This document shows positions 8,636-18,015 of a DNA stretch of 64,000 nt, piece after piece. A program made the translations under genes and the position numbers. The DNA is taken from positions 868,001-932,000 of the forward strand of contig NZ_JAMZCY010000001.1 in the NCBI RefSeq assembly GCF_024519285.1, in the 5' to 3' direction. The stretch is from Cohnella sp. WQ 127256 (lineage in GTDB: Bacteria; Bacillota; Bacilli; Paenibacillales; Paenibacillaceae). Numbering within the stretch: position 1 is the stretch's first letter; every line of letters starts with the position of its first letter. The notes beneath the pieces were generated by a model. That model was not told where the DNA came from. It ran no database searches and worked only from the letters and a program-made list of their open reading frames with translations.

Positions 8636-9321
8636 CGAATGTTCTGCCGTTGAAGTCAATGGTGAAAATTTGCGGTATTATGGATGCAGGGACCTTGCGT
8701 GGGATGAAAGGACTTCCTACTGAGTATATTGGCTTCGTTTTTGCCAAGAGCCGTAGGCAGCTTTCTCCACTTCAAGCAGCTGAACTCCACAACATCTCAC
8801 AACAAATTCCAATGGCAAATGGAAAGCCTCCGCTAACTGTTGGTGTGTTCGTCAATCCGTCCATAGAACAGCTTGAAGAGACCTTGTCCATCGTGCCGCT
8901 TGATGTGATACAGCTACATGGAGAAGAGACGCCAGAATTTTGTCGAGAGGTTCGTGAGCGTTTCAAGGTTGACGTGTGGCGTGCGCTACCTGTTGCAGAG
9001 GGAATCGATCAAACGCATTCCGTACAAGGCGTAGAACGACTCACAGCATACAAGGACGCGGTTTCTACGATCCTTCTGGATACGGCAGGCGGCGGAACGG
9101 GGAAAGCTTTTCGCTGGGAGGTCATTCCGGCTTATCAAGAGGCTGCAAATCGTAATGGCCTAGTCTTGTTCATAGCAGGTGGTCTTACTCCTAATAACGC
9201 AGACGAATTAATTACAAACTATCATCCAGATGGTGTCGATATTTCCAGCGGTGTGGAAACAGACGGGGTGAAGGATAACGATAAAATCACCGCATTCGTA
9301 GAAAGGGTGAAAAGCTCATGA
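8632..9321 (+). CDS. trpF: Phosphoribosylanthranilate isomerase
   Basis: Amadori isomerisation of PRA to CdRP; small TIM barrel. Begins with a short extension, then [13 protein letters not shown], the KICG motif holding the catalytic cysteine; the phosphate-binding end [12 protein letters not shown] and [15 protein letters not shown] are present. 229 residues, normal. Four-base ATGA overlaps link it to trpC and trpB. Confidence 0.95.
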   Translation: MTNVLPLKSMVKICGIMDAGTLRGMKGLPTEYIGFVFAKSRRQLSPLQAAELHNISQQIPMANGKPPLTVGVFVNPSIEQLEETLSIVPLDVIQLHGEETPEFCREVRERFKVDVWRALPVAEGIDQTHSVQGVERLTAYKDAVSTILLDTAGGGTGKAFRWEVIPAYQEAANRNGLVLFIAGGLTPNNADELITNYHPDGVDISSGVETDGVKDNDKITAFVERVKSS

Positions 9322-10523
9322 GTCAAGTACCAGATCAGCACGGACGCTTTGGTCCTTTTGGTGGGAAATATGTTCCAGAAACGTTAATGAACGCTTTAAT
9401 CGAGCTAGAGGAAGCTTACCAGAAATATAAGGACGATCCTGATTTCCTAGAGGAAGTCCGGTATTTGCTCAAGCAATATTCAGGTCGTCCAACGCCATTG
9501 TATTATGCAGAAAGACTTTCGCAGCATCTAGGTGGAGCTAAAATCTATCTGAAGCGCGAGGATCTTAACCATACCGGGGCACACAAAATTAACAATACAA
9601 TCGGACAAGCCGTCCTTGCCAAACGCATGGGTAAGAAGAAGGTTATTGCCGAAACTGGAGCGGGCCAACACGGTGTTGCTACTGCGACGGTTGCTGCTCT
9701 GATGGGGCTTGAATGTAAAGTTTTTATGGGAGAAGAGGATACGAAGCGCCAGCAATTGAACGTTTTCCGTATGAAGCTGCTCGGCTCTGAGGTTATTCCT
9801 GTTATGTCAGGAACCCGTACGCTGAAGGATGCTTGTAACGAAACACTACGCTATTGGGTCAGTCACGTTGACGATACGTATTACATTCTCGGCTCTGTAA
9901 CGGGTCCTCATCCTTATCCGATGATGGTTCGCGATTTCCAACGCATTATCGGACTGGAATCTCGTGAGCAAATTTTAGAAGCCGAAGGTCGCCTACCGGA
10001 TCTCGTAGTAGCAGCCGTTGGTGGAGGAAGTAACGCGATCGGTATTTTCCATCCATTTATCGAGGATACCGGTGTCCGTCTTCTTGGTGTGGAAGCGGCT
10101 GGTCGGGGCGTTGATACCGAAGAGCATGCTGCAACGATGACGAAAGGTCGTCCAGGAGTATTCCAAGGCTCGATGAGCTACGTCCTACAGGATGAAGGCG
10201 GACAAGTATTGCCTGCCCACTCCATCTCCGCTGGACTTGACTACCCGGGTATTGGACCAGAGCATGCCTACTTAAAAGACACCAATCGTGCGGAATATGT
10301 TCCGATTACAGATAAGGAAGCATTAGATGCGCTGAACATTCTTTCTCGTATGGAAGGGATCATTCCTGCCCTTGAATCGGCACATGCGATCGCTCAAGTA
10401 CTGAAGGTTGCTCCGACAATGAGCAAAGATGAGATTATTGTAGTGAGTCTTTCCGGACGTGGGGATAAAGACGTTGAATCCATTATGTCTTATCTTGCAG
10501 TAGAGGAGGGACAGCAATCATGA
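9318..10523 (+). CDS. trpB: Tryptophan synthase beta subunit
   Basis: PLP enzyme that condenses indole and serine. 401 residues. The PLP lysine lies in [13 protein letters not shown], the phosphate-binding loop is GGGSNAIG, and [16 protein letters not shown] is the usual N-terminus. Works as an alpha2-beta2 complex with TrpA, encoded immediately downstream with a four-base overlap. Confidence 0.97.
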   Translation: MSQVPDQHGRFGPFGGKYVPETLMNALIELEEAYQKYKDDPDFLEEVRYLLKQYSGRPTPLYYAERLSQHLGGAKIYLKREDLNHTGAHKINNTIGQAVLAKRMGKKKVIAETGAGQHGVATATVAALMGLECKVFMGEEDTKRQQLNVFRMKLLGSEVIPVMSGTRTLKDACNETLRYWVSHVDDTYYILGSVTGPHPYPMMVRDFQRIIGLESREQILEAEGRLPDLVVAAVGGGSNAIGIFHPFIEDTGVRLLGVEAAGRGVDTEEHAATMTKGRPGVFQGSMSYVLQDEGGQVLPAHSISAGLDYPGIGPEHAYLKDTNRAEYVPITDKEALDALNILSRMEGIIPALESAHAIAQVLKVAPTMSKDEIIVVSLSGRGDKDVESIMSYLAVEEGQQS

Positions 10524-11362
10524 GTACGATAACAACACCCAACGCTATCGATACTGTTTTCGCCGGTCTGAAAGCTAGAGGGGAAACGGCACTCATGCCT
10601 TTCATGACGATGGGCGATCCAGATTTGGAAACATCGGTTGCTCTAGTACAGGCTGCAGAGGCAGCGGGAGCGCATATGATCGAGCTCGGTATTCCTTATT
10701 CAGATCCACTTGCGGACGGTCCAGTTATACAACGGGCTTCTGAGCGAGCGCTTAAGAATCGGATTAGCCTGACGGATTGCATGGCTGTTGCTTCGAAAGC
10801 GAGAGAGCGCGGCGTTAAGATGCCATTCATCTTGTTTAGTTATTTTAATCCAGCGCTTCAGCTTGGGTTGGAGAGATTCTTCGAACTGCTGAAGGAACAT
10901 GGCTTTAGTGGAATTATTATTCCTGATTTGCCGCTAGAGGAAGATTCCGAGATGCGTGCACTAGCTGAAGTGAATGGCATTCATTTGATTCCTCTTGTAG
11001 CGCCGACCTCCGAAGCAAGAGTAGAACGCATTGCTTCACAAGCCAAAGGCTTCGTATATTGCGTATCCTCGTTAGGGGTTACGGGTGTTCGCTCCACGTT
11101 CCACGAAGGAATCGATTCGTTCTTGAGCACGGTTCGTAGAGCAGCTTCCGTACCGATCTGTGTCGGGTTTGGTATCTCATCTCGTGAGCATGCAGAGCGT
11201 TTTGCTGGCCAGTGTGATGGTGTTATCGTGGGAAGTGCCATCGTTCGTCAAGTGGAGGACGTGATTCCGCAGCTGACGTCGGGTAATGAAGATGAGCGTA
11301 AGCAAGGTCTTCAAGTTGTTCAGGACTTTATCGCAGGCTTGAAGCCTCGTAAACAAGTGTGA
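10520..11362 (+). CDS. trpA: Tryptophan synthase alpha subunit
   Basis: Cleaves indole-3-glycerol phosphate to indole, which is channelled to TrpB. 280 residues; [20 protein letters not shown] carries the catalytic Glu/Asp region, and GVTGVRS plus VGFGIS form the phosphate-binding loops. Last trp gene; about 175 bases separate it from hisC. Confidence 0.96.
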   Translation: MSTITTPNAIDTVFAGLKARGETALMPFMTMGDPDLETSVALVQAAEAAGAHMIELGIPYSDPLADGPVIQRASERALKNRISLTDCMAVASKARERGVKMPFILFSYFNPALQLGLERFFELLKEHGFSGIIIPDLPLEEDSEMRALAEVNGIHLIPLVAPTSEARVERIASQAKGFVYCVSSLGVTGVRSTFHEGIDSFLSTVRRAASVPICVGFGISSREHAERFAGQCDGVIVGSAIVRQVEDVIPQLTSGNEDERKQGLQVVQDFIAGLKPRKQV

Positions 11363-11465
11363 TAAAGTCTTGAATAGGTTCGAGAATTAATTATTTTATG
11401 ATAGGTTCAAAAAGTCTTCTGTACAGTGCCGCATTGGTGTGTCACAATATAATATACATTTCCAT

Positions 11466-11512
11466 ACGGAGCGCCCGAAGCTCCGCCTCAGGCGGAGTTC
11501 ATATCGCTCCGT
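11466..11512. repeat. Nested palindrome upstream of hisC
   Basis: Outer arms ACGGAGCG (11466-11473) and CGCTCCGT (11505-11512) enclose an inner hairpin CTCCGCC-tca-GGCGGAG (11481-11497). There is no T-run after it, so it is not an ordinary terminator. It ends about 13 bases before the hisC ribosome binding site and could affect read-through from trpA or hisC translation. Confidence 0.6.
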
Positions 11513-11537
11513 TTGTCGTATCTCAGGAGGGAAACTC

Positions 11538-12635
11538 ATGCAACCGAAACCGAATATTGTTCATTTACCTGTCTATCAACCTGGTAAACCCGTCGATGAC
11601 GTGAAGCGGGAGCTTGGATTGACTGAAGTGCTTAAACTGGCATCCAATGAAAATCCGTTTGGTAGCTCTCCGAAAGTCAAAGAAGCCATTGCTCGCGAAC
11701 TAGAGAATATTAGCATTTATCCGGATGGAGCTGCTATTGAGTTAACAAATGCGCTCGCCAAGTATCATGGCGTCAATGCAGATCAGATCATTTTCGGAGC
11801 AGGCTCCGATGAAGTCATCCTCATGACCGCTCGCGCATTCCTCGTACCTGGGGATGAGACGATCATGGCGGATCAGACGTTCCCTATATACAAGCATAAT
11901 GCACAAGTTGAGAACGCAGTGATCGTTGAGGTTCCACTAAAGGAAGGGACTCATGATCTTCCTGCAATGCTTGAGCGTGTAACGGACAAGACCAAAATTA
12001 TTTGGGTTTGCAATCCGAACAATCCAACCGGAACGATTAATACAGCGGTTGAAGTTGAAGCATTCCTATTTAAGGTGCCAAGCAATGTACTCGTCGTATT
12101 GGACGAAGCTTATTGTGAATATGTTGATGATCCTTCTTTCCCAGACGGCATACAGCTGTTAAATAAATACCCGAATGTAATCTTGCTACGTACATTCTCC
12201 AAAATATATGGATTGGCATCTATGCGGATTGGCTACGGAATAGGTCGCGCAGATGTCATTCGTAGCATTAATCAGGTTAGAGAGCCTTTCAATACGTCCA
12301 GATTCGGCCAAGCTGCTGCTGTAGCTGCCTTACAGGATGAAGAATTCGTCGCTTTTTGCCGCGAAGAGAACAAGAAAGGTTTAGCTTACTTCAATCGTTC
12401 TTTCGTGGAGCTGGGCTTACAGGCTTTTCCCGCATACGGAAACTTTATTATGGTGGACGTTCAGAGACCGGGCCAAGAAGTATTCGAAGCTTTGCTTCGT
12501 AAAGGAATTATTATAAGAGCAGGTCATAAGCTGTACCCGAACTATATTCGGATTACAGTCGGAAACCAAGAACAGAACGAGAAAGTTATCGCTGCACTGA
12601 CGACCGTGCTGCAAGAAATCGCGGTAAAGGTGTGA
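11538..12635 (+). CDS. hisC: Histidinol-phosphate aminotransferase
   Basis: PLP transaminase of histidine synthesis that also serves phenylalanine and tyrosine synthesis in Bacillus, explaining its place between trpA and tyrA. The ATG at 11538 is preceded by CAGGAGGG and gives 365 residues, the usual size; open frame upstream is not family-like. ASNENPFGSSPKV, NPNNPTGT, DEAYCEY and the PLP-lysine segment RTFSKIYGLASMRIGY are visible. Confidence 0.95.
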   Translation: MQPKPNIVHLPVYQPGKPVDDVKRELGLTEVLKLASNENPFGSSPKVKEAIARELENISIYPDGAAIELTNALAKYHGVNADQIIFGAGSDEVILMTARAFLVPGDETIMADQTFPIYKHNAQVENAVIVEVPLKEGTHDLPAMLERVTDKTKIIWVCNPNNPTGTINTAVEVEAFLFKVPSNVLVVLDEAYCEYVDDPSFPDGIQLLNKYPNVILLRTFSKIYGLASMRIGYGIGRADVIRSINQVREPFNTSRFGQAAAVAALQDEEFVAFCREENKKGLAYFNRSFVELGLQAFPAYGNFIMVDVQRPGQEVFEALLRKGIIIRAGHKLYPNYIRITVGNQEQNEKVIAALTTVLQEIAVKV

Positions 12636-12639
12636 AGGC

Positions 12640-13776
12640 ATGAGCGGAGAGTTTAGCGACTTTACTGAAATAAGTGAATCAAACCCAATTAAAATCGCGA
12701 TCTTCGGAGTAGGTCTCATCGGAGGCTCGTTGGCGCTTTGCTTTAAAGGGAAGCCTGGTGTTGAAGTCGTTGGTCATTCCATTAATCCAGCGTCAACAGA
12801 GAAATACGTTGCACGTGGTGTGGTGGATTGGGCGACAACCTCGATCCCTGAAGCAGCGAAGGATGCGGATTTCCTGTTTCTATGCGTCCCTGTCGGACGT
12901 TTGGAGGAGTATGTGGATGAGTTGTCCAAGCTTCCGCTTAAACCGGGCTGTATCATTACCGATGTAGGGAGCACGAAAGCTTCAGTAGTCCATCATGCGG
13001 AGAAGCTTGCTTTGCATGGTGCTGTATTTATCGGTGGACATCCTATGGCCGGATCTGAGCGCTCTGGGGTAGAGGCTGCAAGTCTCTATTTGTTGGAAAA
13101 TGCTTTTTACGTGTTAACACCTGTAGAGGGTACTCCGGCTCATTACGTGAGTAGACTTGAGCAGTTGTTAGTGTGGACGAGAGCACATATTGTTAAGACT
13201 GACGCCATCCAGCATGATGATATTGTAGGTGCAATTAGTCATTTGCCGCATATTATCGCTGTTGCATTGGTCAATCAAATTGCGGGTTACAATGAAACGA
13301 ACGAGCTGTACCGTAGATTGGCAGCAGGTGGATTTCGCGATATTACGCGAATCGCGTCTAGCGACCCTTTAATTTGGCGAGATATTCTGATCAACAACCG
13401 TGAAGTAATCCTGAAGCTTATCCAAGATTGGCAAGCTGAGATGGGACGTTTCACGGAATTGTTAGAGCAGGAAGACGGGGATGGAGTGGTGGAGCAGTTC
13501 CGCCGCGCTGGCCAGTTCCGTAGTCAGCTTCCGGAACGCCGCAAAGGGATGATCACATCGCTATACGAATGTTACGTAGACGTACCGGATCATCCAGGCA
13601 TTATCGGTAAAATTGCGACTGAGCTTGGTCAAGCTAAAATAAACTTGAGCAATCTGCAAATTATCGAGAGCAGAGAAGACGTGCCGGGCATTCTACGGTT
13701 GTCTTTCAAGCAGTCCGATGATTTAGATAAGGCAACGGTCTTGTTGAAGGCTTTGCAGTATGAGGTTCATATGTAA
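12640..13776 (+). CDS. tyrA: Prephenate dehydrogenase with C-terminal ACT domain
   Basis: Oxidative decarboxylation of prephenate to 4-hydroxyphenylpyruvate for tyrosine. Rossmann start IAIFGVGLIGGSLAL (about residues 18-32), then GGHPMAGSERSGVEAA and GAISHLPHIIAVAL. Residues from about 305 (YVDVPDHPGIIGKIATELG) form an ACT domain, the likely feedback site. 378 residues; starts five bases after hisC and ends before a terminator. Confidence 0.94.
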   Translation: MSGEFSDFTEISESNPIKIAIFGVGLIGGSLALCFKGKPGVEVVGHSINPASTEKYVARGVVDWATTSIPEAAKDADFLFLCVPVGRLEEYVDELSKLPLKPGCIITDVGSTKASVVHHAEKLALHGAVFIGGHPMAGSERSGVEAASLYLLENAFYVLTPVEGTPAHYVSRLEQLLVWTRAHIVKTDAIQHDDIVGAISHLPHIIAVALVNQIAGYNETNELYRRLAAGGFRDITRIASSDPLIWRDILINNREVILKLIQDWQAEMGRFTELLEQEDGDGVVEQFRRAGQFRSQLPERRKGMITSLYECYVDVPDHPGIIGKIATELGQAKINLSNLQIIESREDVPGILRLSFKQSDDLDKATVLLKALQYEVHM

Positions 13777-13789
13777 GAGTTGGAGAGGA

Positions 13790-13830
13790 AGGGATTAGCA
13801 TCGAAGATGCTGATTCCTTTTTCTTTTTTC
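13790..13830 (+). terminator. Intrinsic terminator after tyrA
   Basis: GGATTAGCATC-gaa-GATGCTGATTCC stem followed by a T-rich tail (TTTTTCTTTTTTC). Ends the aromatic supraoperon. Confidence 0.85.
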
Positions 13831-13900
13831 AGAATGATTAAGCCAGCAGGAATAACAAGGAGAGTATTCTCAAACCGTTAACTTTTTCTCGATTGAACAG

Positions 13901-14129
13901 AGTAAGCCCGCGAGGCGGACTTATCCAGCGCGAAGTAACCCAAATGCTCGAAGTAAGTCCGCGAGGCGGGCTTATTCAGCACGAAGTAACCCAAATGCTC
14001 GAAGTAAGTCCGCGAGGCGGACTTATCCAGCACGAAGTAACTCAAATGCTCGAAGTAAGTTCGCGAGGCGGACTTATCCAGCACGAAGTAACCCAAATGC
14101 TCGAAGTAAGTCCGCGAGTCGGACTTACT
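13901..14129. repeat. 51-bp tandem repeat, four full copies plus a partial fifth
   Basis: Units start at 13901, 13952, 14003, 14054 and (partial) 14105. Each begins AGTAAGTCCGCGAGGCGGAC (minor variants) and ends CCCAAATGCTCGA. The first part of each unit is a hairpin AAGTCCGC-gag-GCGGACTT. Because 51 is divisible by three, the repeat creates open frames on both strands; these have no ribosome binding site and are not called as genes. The hairpin resembles palindromes at 4804 and 31043. Confidence 0.9.
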
Positions 14130-14344
14130 TGGAAGTTATTGGCTGCAAGTAACGACCCAGATAAGCTAACTAACCGAAATAACGTCCCAAGATCCGATAT
14201 TTAACGAAAACTTCACCCCAAATTTCACCAAAGACGTTAACGCACCCAAAAGACACAACCAAGACCCACTAAACCGTCCGAATCGCCGCTACAGCGCAGG
14301 TTTACCACTCGAATAATGCTTCAAAAAATAAAAATATAAAAAAA

Positions 14345-14385
14345 TGTAAGCGCTTATTGACAAAATGAAAACGTATACATATAAT
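14345..14385 (+). promoter_or_regulatory. Consensus sigma-A promoter overlapped by a cre-like CcpA site
   Basis: TTGACA (14357-14362), exactly 17 bp, TATAAT (14380-14385): a perfect sigma-A promoter. TGTAAGCGCTTATT (14345-14358) fits the catabolite-responsive element pattern and overlaps the -35 box, so CcpA binding would be expected to repress. The only thing immediately downstream is a short stretch ending in a terminator. Confidence 0.85.
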
Positions 14386-14390
14386 ATGAA

Positions 14391-14464
14391 TATAGTATGG
14401 TTTCTCTCCACTCCTATCCAATCCTAGCACTATGTGCAACCACCCTGCGGGGTGGATTTTTTTT
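14391..14464 (+). ncRNA. Candidate small RNA, about 75 nt
   Basis: From the expected start site of the perfect promoter to the T-run of a perfect terminator is about 75 bases with no open frame that has a ribosome binding site. The 5' half is unstructured and C/T-rich (TTTCTCTCCACTCCTATCC), which would suit pairing with Shine-Dalgarno sequences. A small hairpin GCAC-tat-GTGC (14427-14437) follows, then the terminator. Firmicute trans-acting sRNAs such as RoxS/RsaE share this C-rich single-stranded plan, but I do not claim homology. The cre-like site suggests catabolite control. An alternative is a prematurely terminated leader of the sigma gene at 14704. Confidence 0.6.
14440..14464 (+). terminator. 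Intrinsic terminator of the candidate small RNA
   Basis: CCACCC-tgcg-GGGTGG followed by A and eight T residues. Confidence 0.9.
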
Positions 14465-14703
14465 GTCTAAATCGACATTTACATTAATAAGGTATAAATA
14501 GGGTGGATTTCACTCTAAAATTTGAGAAATTTTTAAGCTAAAATTAACGCAACCTGTGTTACAATAGCATATAGAATTTGTAAAATACTGGCTTACAAAA
14601 ATTCAGTGCGCTGCTTAGCGCAACTTTTTCGTTTCTGGTCGGTACAATAAGTAAGACTACCGGCTGCGAACGTTTCACCCTGACATGGGGGAGGGTCGCG
14701 GAC

Positions 14704-15303
14704 ATGATGACCGATTCCCAATTAATACGGGAAATTAAAGACGGTAATGTAGAACTTTATTCAACACTTATGGGACGTTATCAGAAGAAAATCTTATCTT
14801 TCGTATATCACATGCTTAAGAGTGCCAAGCTGGAAATGCTAGCTGAAGATCTTAGTTCTGAAACCTTTTACAAGGCATATCGAAGTTTACATTCCTTCCG
14901 GGAAGTAGACGCGTCCTTTTCTACTTGGCTATATACAATTGCACGTAATACGGTTCTTAGTGAATTGCGCAAGCAGAAAGTAGCGCATATTTCGCTCGAC
15001 GACTCCACATACATACCAGCCGCCCCTGCAGAAGAGGCACCCGAGCAGCGTTTGCTGCGCAACGAGAAGGTTTCAATGGTGAGAGAAGCCATTAATAGCT
15101 TGCCTGAGAAGCAGCGTTCAGCGCTTATTTTGCGAGAATATGATGGAATGGACTACCAAGAAATCGCCAACATCTTGGGTCAGACGGTCAGTTCCGTCAA
15201 ATCGTTGCTATTCCGGGCCAGGGCCAGTGTGAAGACACAATTGGAATCGTACTTTACAGAACCGGCCATGATGAAGGAGTACGAGGAGATGAAGCTGCGA
15301 TGA
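14704..15303 (+). CDS. ECF-type RNA polymerase sigma factor
   Basis: 199 residues with sigma-70 region 2 (LAEDLSSETFYKAYRSLHSFR, then FSTWLYTIARNTVLSELRK) and region 4 (LPEKQRSALILREYDGMDYQEIANILGQTVSSVKSLLFRARASV), the layout of extracytoplasmic-function sigma factors of the SigW/SigY kind. GGGGGAGGG precedes the ATG. Overlaps the next gene, a probable membrane anti-sigma factor, by four bases, which is the usual control arrangement. I found no convincing autoregulatory ECF promoter upstream. Confidence 0.9.
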   Translation: MMTDSQLIREIKDGNVELYSTLMGRYQKKILSFVYHMLKSAKLEMLAEDLSSETFYKAYRSLHSFREVDASFSTWLYTIARNTVLSELRKQKVAHISLDDSTYIPAAPAEEAPEQRLLRNEKVSMVREAINSLPEKQRSALILREYDGMDYQEIANILGQTVSSVKSLLFRARASVKTQLESYFTEPAMMKEYEEMKLR

Positions 15304-15893
15304 AGTGCGAAGAGGCCGGGGAATGGTTTGGTATCTATCAGGACTTACCTGAGGATTCCGATGATAGACTCGCCGTTGATGTGCATGTTCAGCAATGTAA
15401 GGAATGTGCAGAAGAGTTTAGTATGTGGGAAGAAAGCGCATTGCTCATTCACGAATTTCCAATGGATGACGTACAGGAAGACCAGCCCGTGACATCCCAA
15501 TGGGTTAATCAGAATGTAATGAATCGTATATACGCTGAACAAAATTGGTTTATGCCGACAGTACGACGCACTTATGCTTTCACCTTCTCCTTCAAGAAGA
15601 AGGTTGCTGGTGTTTTAGCCGCGTTATTTGCGCTATTTGTTTGCGGATTTCTCTATGCTGCATTTGGTCAAAATAGTGGCTCAAGTGGGAGTGTAAGTAA
15701 ATCAGCGAATGCATTTGCGGTTAGTCACCAATTCGGAGACAGTATTCATCTCGATGTTCCCGTTGCCAGCTTAAGCGACCCCATCATGCTTAATGTATCC
15801 CCTGCTATGCCAGAATATTGGGTTGCCCTCTCTATTGTTGGTATGATCATGACGCTGCTCATTATGAATTGGTTTTCTCGTGTTCGATCATGA
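15300..15893 (+). CDS. Membrane anti-sigma factor, zinc-finger type
   Basis: 197 residues. N-terminal cytoplasmic part has Cys3 and, around residues 30-36, HVQQCKEC (His-x3-Cys-x2-Cys), the ZAS/zf-HC2 zinc-binding pattern of anti-sigma factors. A transmembrane segment (VAGVLAALFALFVCGFLYAAF, about 100-121), a short external loop and a second one near the C-terminus (YWVALSIVGMIMTLLIMNWF) follow. Coupled to the preceding sigma gene by ATGA overlap. It should hold that sigma factor at the membrane until a signal arrives; the signal is unknown. Confidence 0.8.
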   Translation: MKCEEAGEWFGIYQDLPEDSDDRLAVDVHVQQCKECAEEFSMWEESALLIHEFPMDDVQEDQPVTSQWVNQNVMNRIYAEQNWFMPTVRRTYAFTFSFKKKVAGVLAALFALFVCGFLYAAFGQNSGSSGSVSKSANAFAVSHQFGDSIHLDVPVASLSDPIMLNVSPAMPEYWVALSIVGMIMTLLIMNWFSRVRS

Positions 15894-16495
15894 CAATAGC
15901 TACACGTATGGGGTGGGTTCGACATGGGATCACGGATTGGAATCAACAGGGCAAAATCCAGGGTGTGACAGACATTCCATTAAACACTGAAGGATTGAAA
16001 CAAGCTCGACTACTTGCTGACAGGCTAGTGGTGGAGAACAATGTTTGGAACGGAATTTATTGCAGTGACCTAGAACGGGCTGTACAAACAAGTGAAATAC
16101 TAGCAGAACGATTAGGAATCCCGCTAATCAAAGATTCTCGATTAAGGGAACGGTCCTTTGGATCTGCGGAAGGAACAACAGAAGGTGAGCGAATAGCTCG
16201 TTGGGGAGCAGATTGGCGCCGTTTAGTTCCGGATCAGGAAAGTGATGATACGATTAGGACCCGTGGGCATCATTTCGTTAATGAGTTCACATTGAAGCAT
16301 CAAGGAGAAGCATGGCTTGTCGTTACTCATGGCAGCTTCCTTGCTAGACTGCTCCAATCCCTTTGTACGGAGCTTGATGATTCACACTTACGCAATGTGT
16401 CATTAACAGTGCTTGAGCAGCTACAGGGTAGCTGGAAGCCTTTACTACACAATTGTACGATGCACCTTACAGACGCTTCTATAAATAAGTCATAA
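15890..16495 (+). CDS. Histidine phosphatase family protein (phosphoglycerate mutase-like)
   Basis: The RHG catalytic motif is in MGWVRHGITDWN near the N-terminus, with IPLNTEGLKQARLLADRL following, and a second active-site histidine in VVTHGSFLARLL. 201 residues from the ATG at 15890, which overlaps the anti-sigma stop by four bases; open frame further upstream lies inside the anti-sigma gene. The family removes phosphate from small metabolites (broad-specificity phosphatase/cobC-like); the substrate cannot be told from sequence. Confidence 0.85.
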   Translation: MTIATRMGWVRHGITDWNQQGKIQGVTDIPLNTEGLKQARLLADRLVVENNVWNGIYCSDLERAVQTSEILAERLGIPLIKDSRLRERSFGSAEGTTEGERIARWGADWRRLVPDQESDDTIRTRGHHFVNEFTLKHQGEAWLVVTHGSFLARLLQSLCTELDDSHLRNVSLTVLEQLQGSWKPLLHNCTMHLTDASINKS

Positions 16496-16500
16496 ATGTA

Positions 16501-16544
16501 AGTGGTGTTGCGGGAAGATATCAACCCTTGCAACACCACTTTTC
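16501..16544 (+). terminator. Intrinsic terminator
   Basis: AGTGGTGTTGC / GCAACACCACT, an 11-bp perfect stem with an 18-base loop, followed by TTTCTATTTT. Confidence 0.8.
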
Positions 16545-16719
16545 TATTTTAAATCTTTGTAGCAAACCTCTATATCCCGTCACGTCTCTCCATTATTTTC
16601 GCGCTGAACCCCATTCTTCGATCGATTTATTTTTGATGTTGCTCTGAAGCAACACGTTTAAGACAAGCCACGCGCGACAATACTGTTCAGTAAATCCTCC
16701 ACAAAAGTGAGGAATGCTG

Positions 16720-17937
16720 ATGAATTTAGCCGACATGCTCTGTTATACAGATATTGCTGAGCTGACTAGAATTGCCGAAGCCTATGATTGTACCTGTAGC
16801 AGTCACTCCAAGAATGAGTTAATACAATCCATTCTTACAACGGTGCAAAGACGAGATGTGATGGAGTCAAGGGTGAGTGAGATGACGGGGAACGACTTAC
16901 GTTTCTTGAATTCTCTCGTATTTGAGAAAAGGGCATCGTACAGCTTAGAGGAATTAAAGGCTAGAGCATTAGCTGGAGAGTCCACATTGGCTGATCAAAC
17001 AACAGTTTCGAAAGACATGCTTATTGTCACTCCCCAAGCCGGAAGTCGTTCTCGTAAAGGGAAAAATATCGTGCAGAAGCCACCTCCAAGTCCGGATGAG
17101 ACGGCGCGACTTTCCATTTCAAGATTCAAGAAATTCGGTTGGTTGTTCAACGGTTACTCACAGCAAACAAAATTACTTTATCAAGTTCCTGAAGATGTGA
17201 AAGATCGGCTATGTGATGCGTTAGAACGGCGTTATAGAGAAACACTTGTTTCAGTGAATGAACCGCAGGTGTATCGAGATGAAAGAAGCCTCTTTGTAGA
17301 GGATATTGTTCACTTTCTTCGGTATGTGCGCGACAACGATCTGCCTTTGACCTCTGAAGGGGTGTTATACAAGAGACAGATCACGCAAGCATTGGATTGC
17401 TTCTCCATTCAAGAGACGATTCCAACTCGTGGTGGGTGGCGCTTTGGTTATGGTCGACGTTTTCGAGATTACCCAGATCGTTTTTCCTTGCTGTACGACT
17501 ATTCATTTTACGAAGGGTACATTATCGAACAACCGGAAAGTCTCACTCTTACCTCGGAAGGGCGTAATATTGCCGATGGTTTGGTGAAGCCGAATCCAAC
17601 CAAGCTGTATCGATTCTGGCTCCGGCTTTATAAAGGGCCGATCCCTAATCTATCTACCTTAGTGCAGTGGGTTATGCGGTTGTCAACGGAATGGGTAACG
17701 GTTGATTCGATGAATCTGATCCTCCAGCCCCTGATCCGCTCTTACTACTACGATACTCAGAAAGATATTCTAGAGCATCGAGTGCTCAATATGCTCATGC
17801 ATCTAGGGATAATAACCTGGGGGGAGACGGAAGATGGGGATCAGGTCGTGCGGATAACACCACAAGGAAAAATGCTCGTATCTGGTAATTCTCTAGCGTT
17901 CGAAGACACACTGATCCTGGGTAGTCCAATGGTTTGA
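16720..17937 (+). CDS. Hypothetical protein, possibly helicase-associated winged-helix type
   Basis: 405 residues. The ATG at 16720 has a GTGAGG site seven bases upstream; the ATG two codons earlier is too close to it. The N-terminus (LADMLCYTDIAELTRIAEAY..KNELIQSILT) looks like a SAP-like or winged-helix module, and the rest is mostly helical with several aromatic motifs (FGYGRRFRDYPDRFSLLYDY) and no catalytic signature I recognise. Similar Paenibacillus proteins are, to my recollection, annotated as helicase-associated domain proteins; I cannot confirm this here. Stands alone between two transcription units. Confidence 0.7.
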   Translation: MNLADMLCYTDIAELTRIAEAYDCTCSSHSKNELIQSILTTVQRRDVMESRVSEMTGNDLRFLNSLVFEKRASYSLEELKARALAGESTLADQTTVSKDMLIVTPQAGSRSRKGKNIVQKPPPSPDETARLSISRFKKFGWLFNGYSQQTKLLYQVPEDVKDRLCDALERRYRETLVSVNEPQVYRDERSLFVEDIVHFLRYVRDNDLPLTSEGVLYKRQITQALDCFSIQETIPTRGGWRFGYGRRFRDYPDRFSLLYDYSFYEGYIIEQPESLTLTSEGRNIADGLVKPNPTKLYRFWLRLYKGPIPNLSTLVQWVMRLSTEWVTVDSMNLILQPLIRSYYYDTQKDILEHRVLNMLMHLGIITWGETEDGDQVVRITPQGKMLVSGNSLAFEDTLILGSPMV

Positions 17938-18015
17938 CATTGTTTCATGTCAGTTGTTACAATCTCTTGAAAACCGACCCTTCTGCACTTCAGAAGAGAA
18001 AAGGAGTCAATAGAT

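Noticed and set aside
13878..14204. Open frames on both strands across the 51-bp repeats (17-residue periodic peptides)
   Set aside because: No ribosome binding sites, and both strands stay open only because the repeat length is a multiple of three.
14548..14570. ECF autoregulatory promoter upstream of the sigma gene at 14704 (GCAACC...)
   Set aside because: No CGT-type -10 at the required 16-17 bp spacing.
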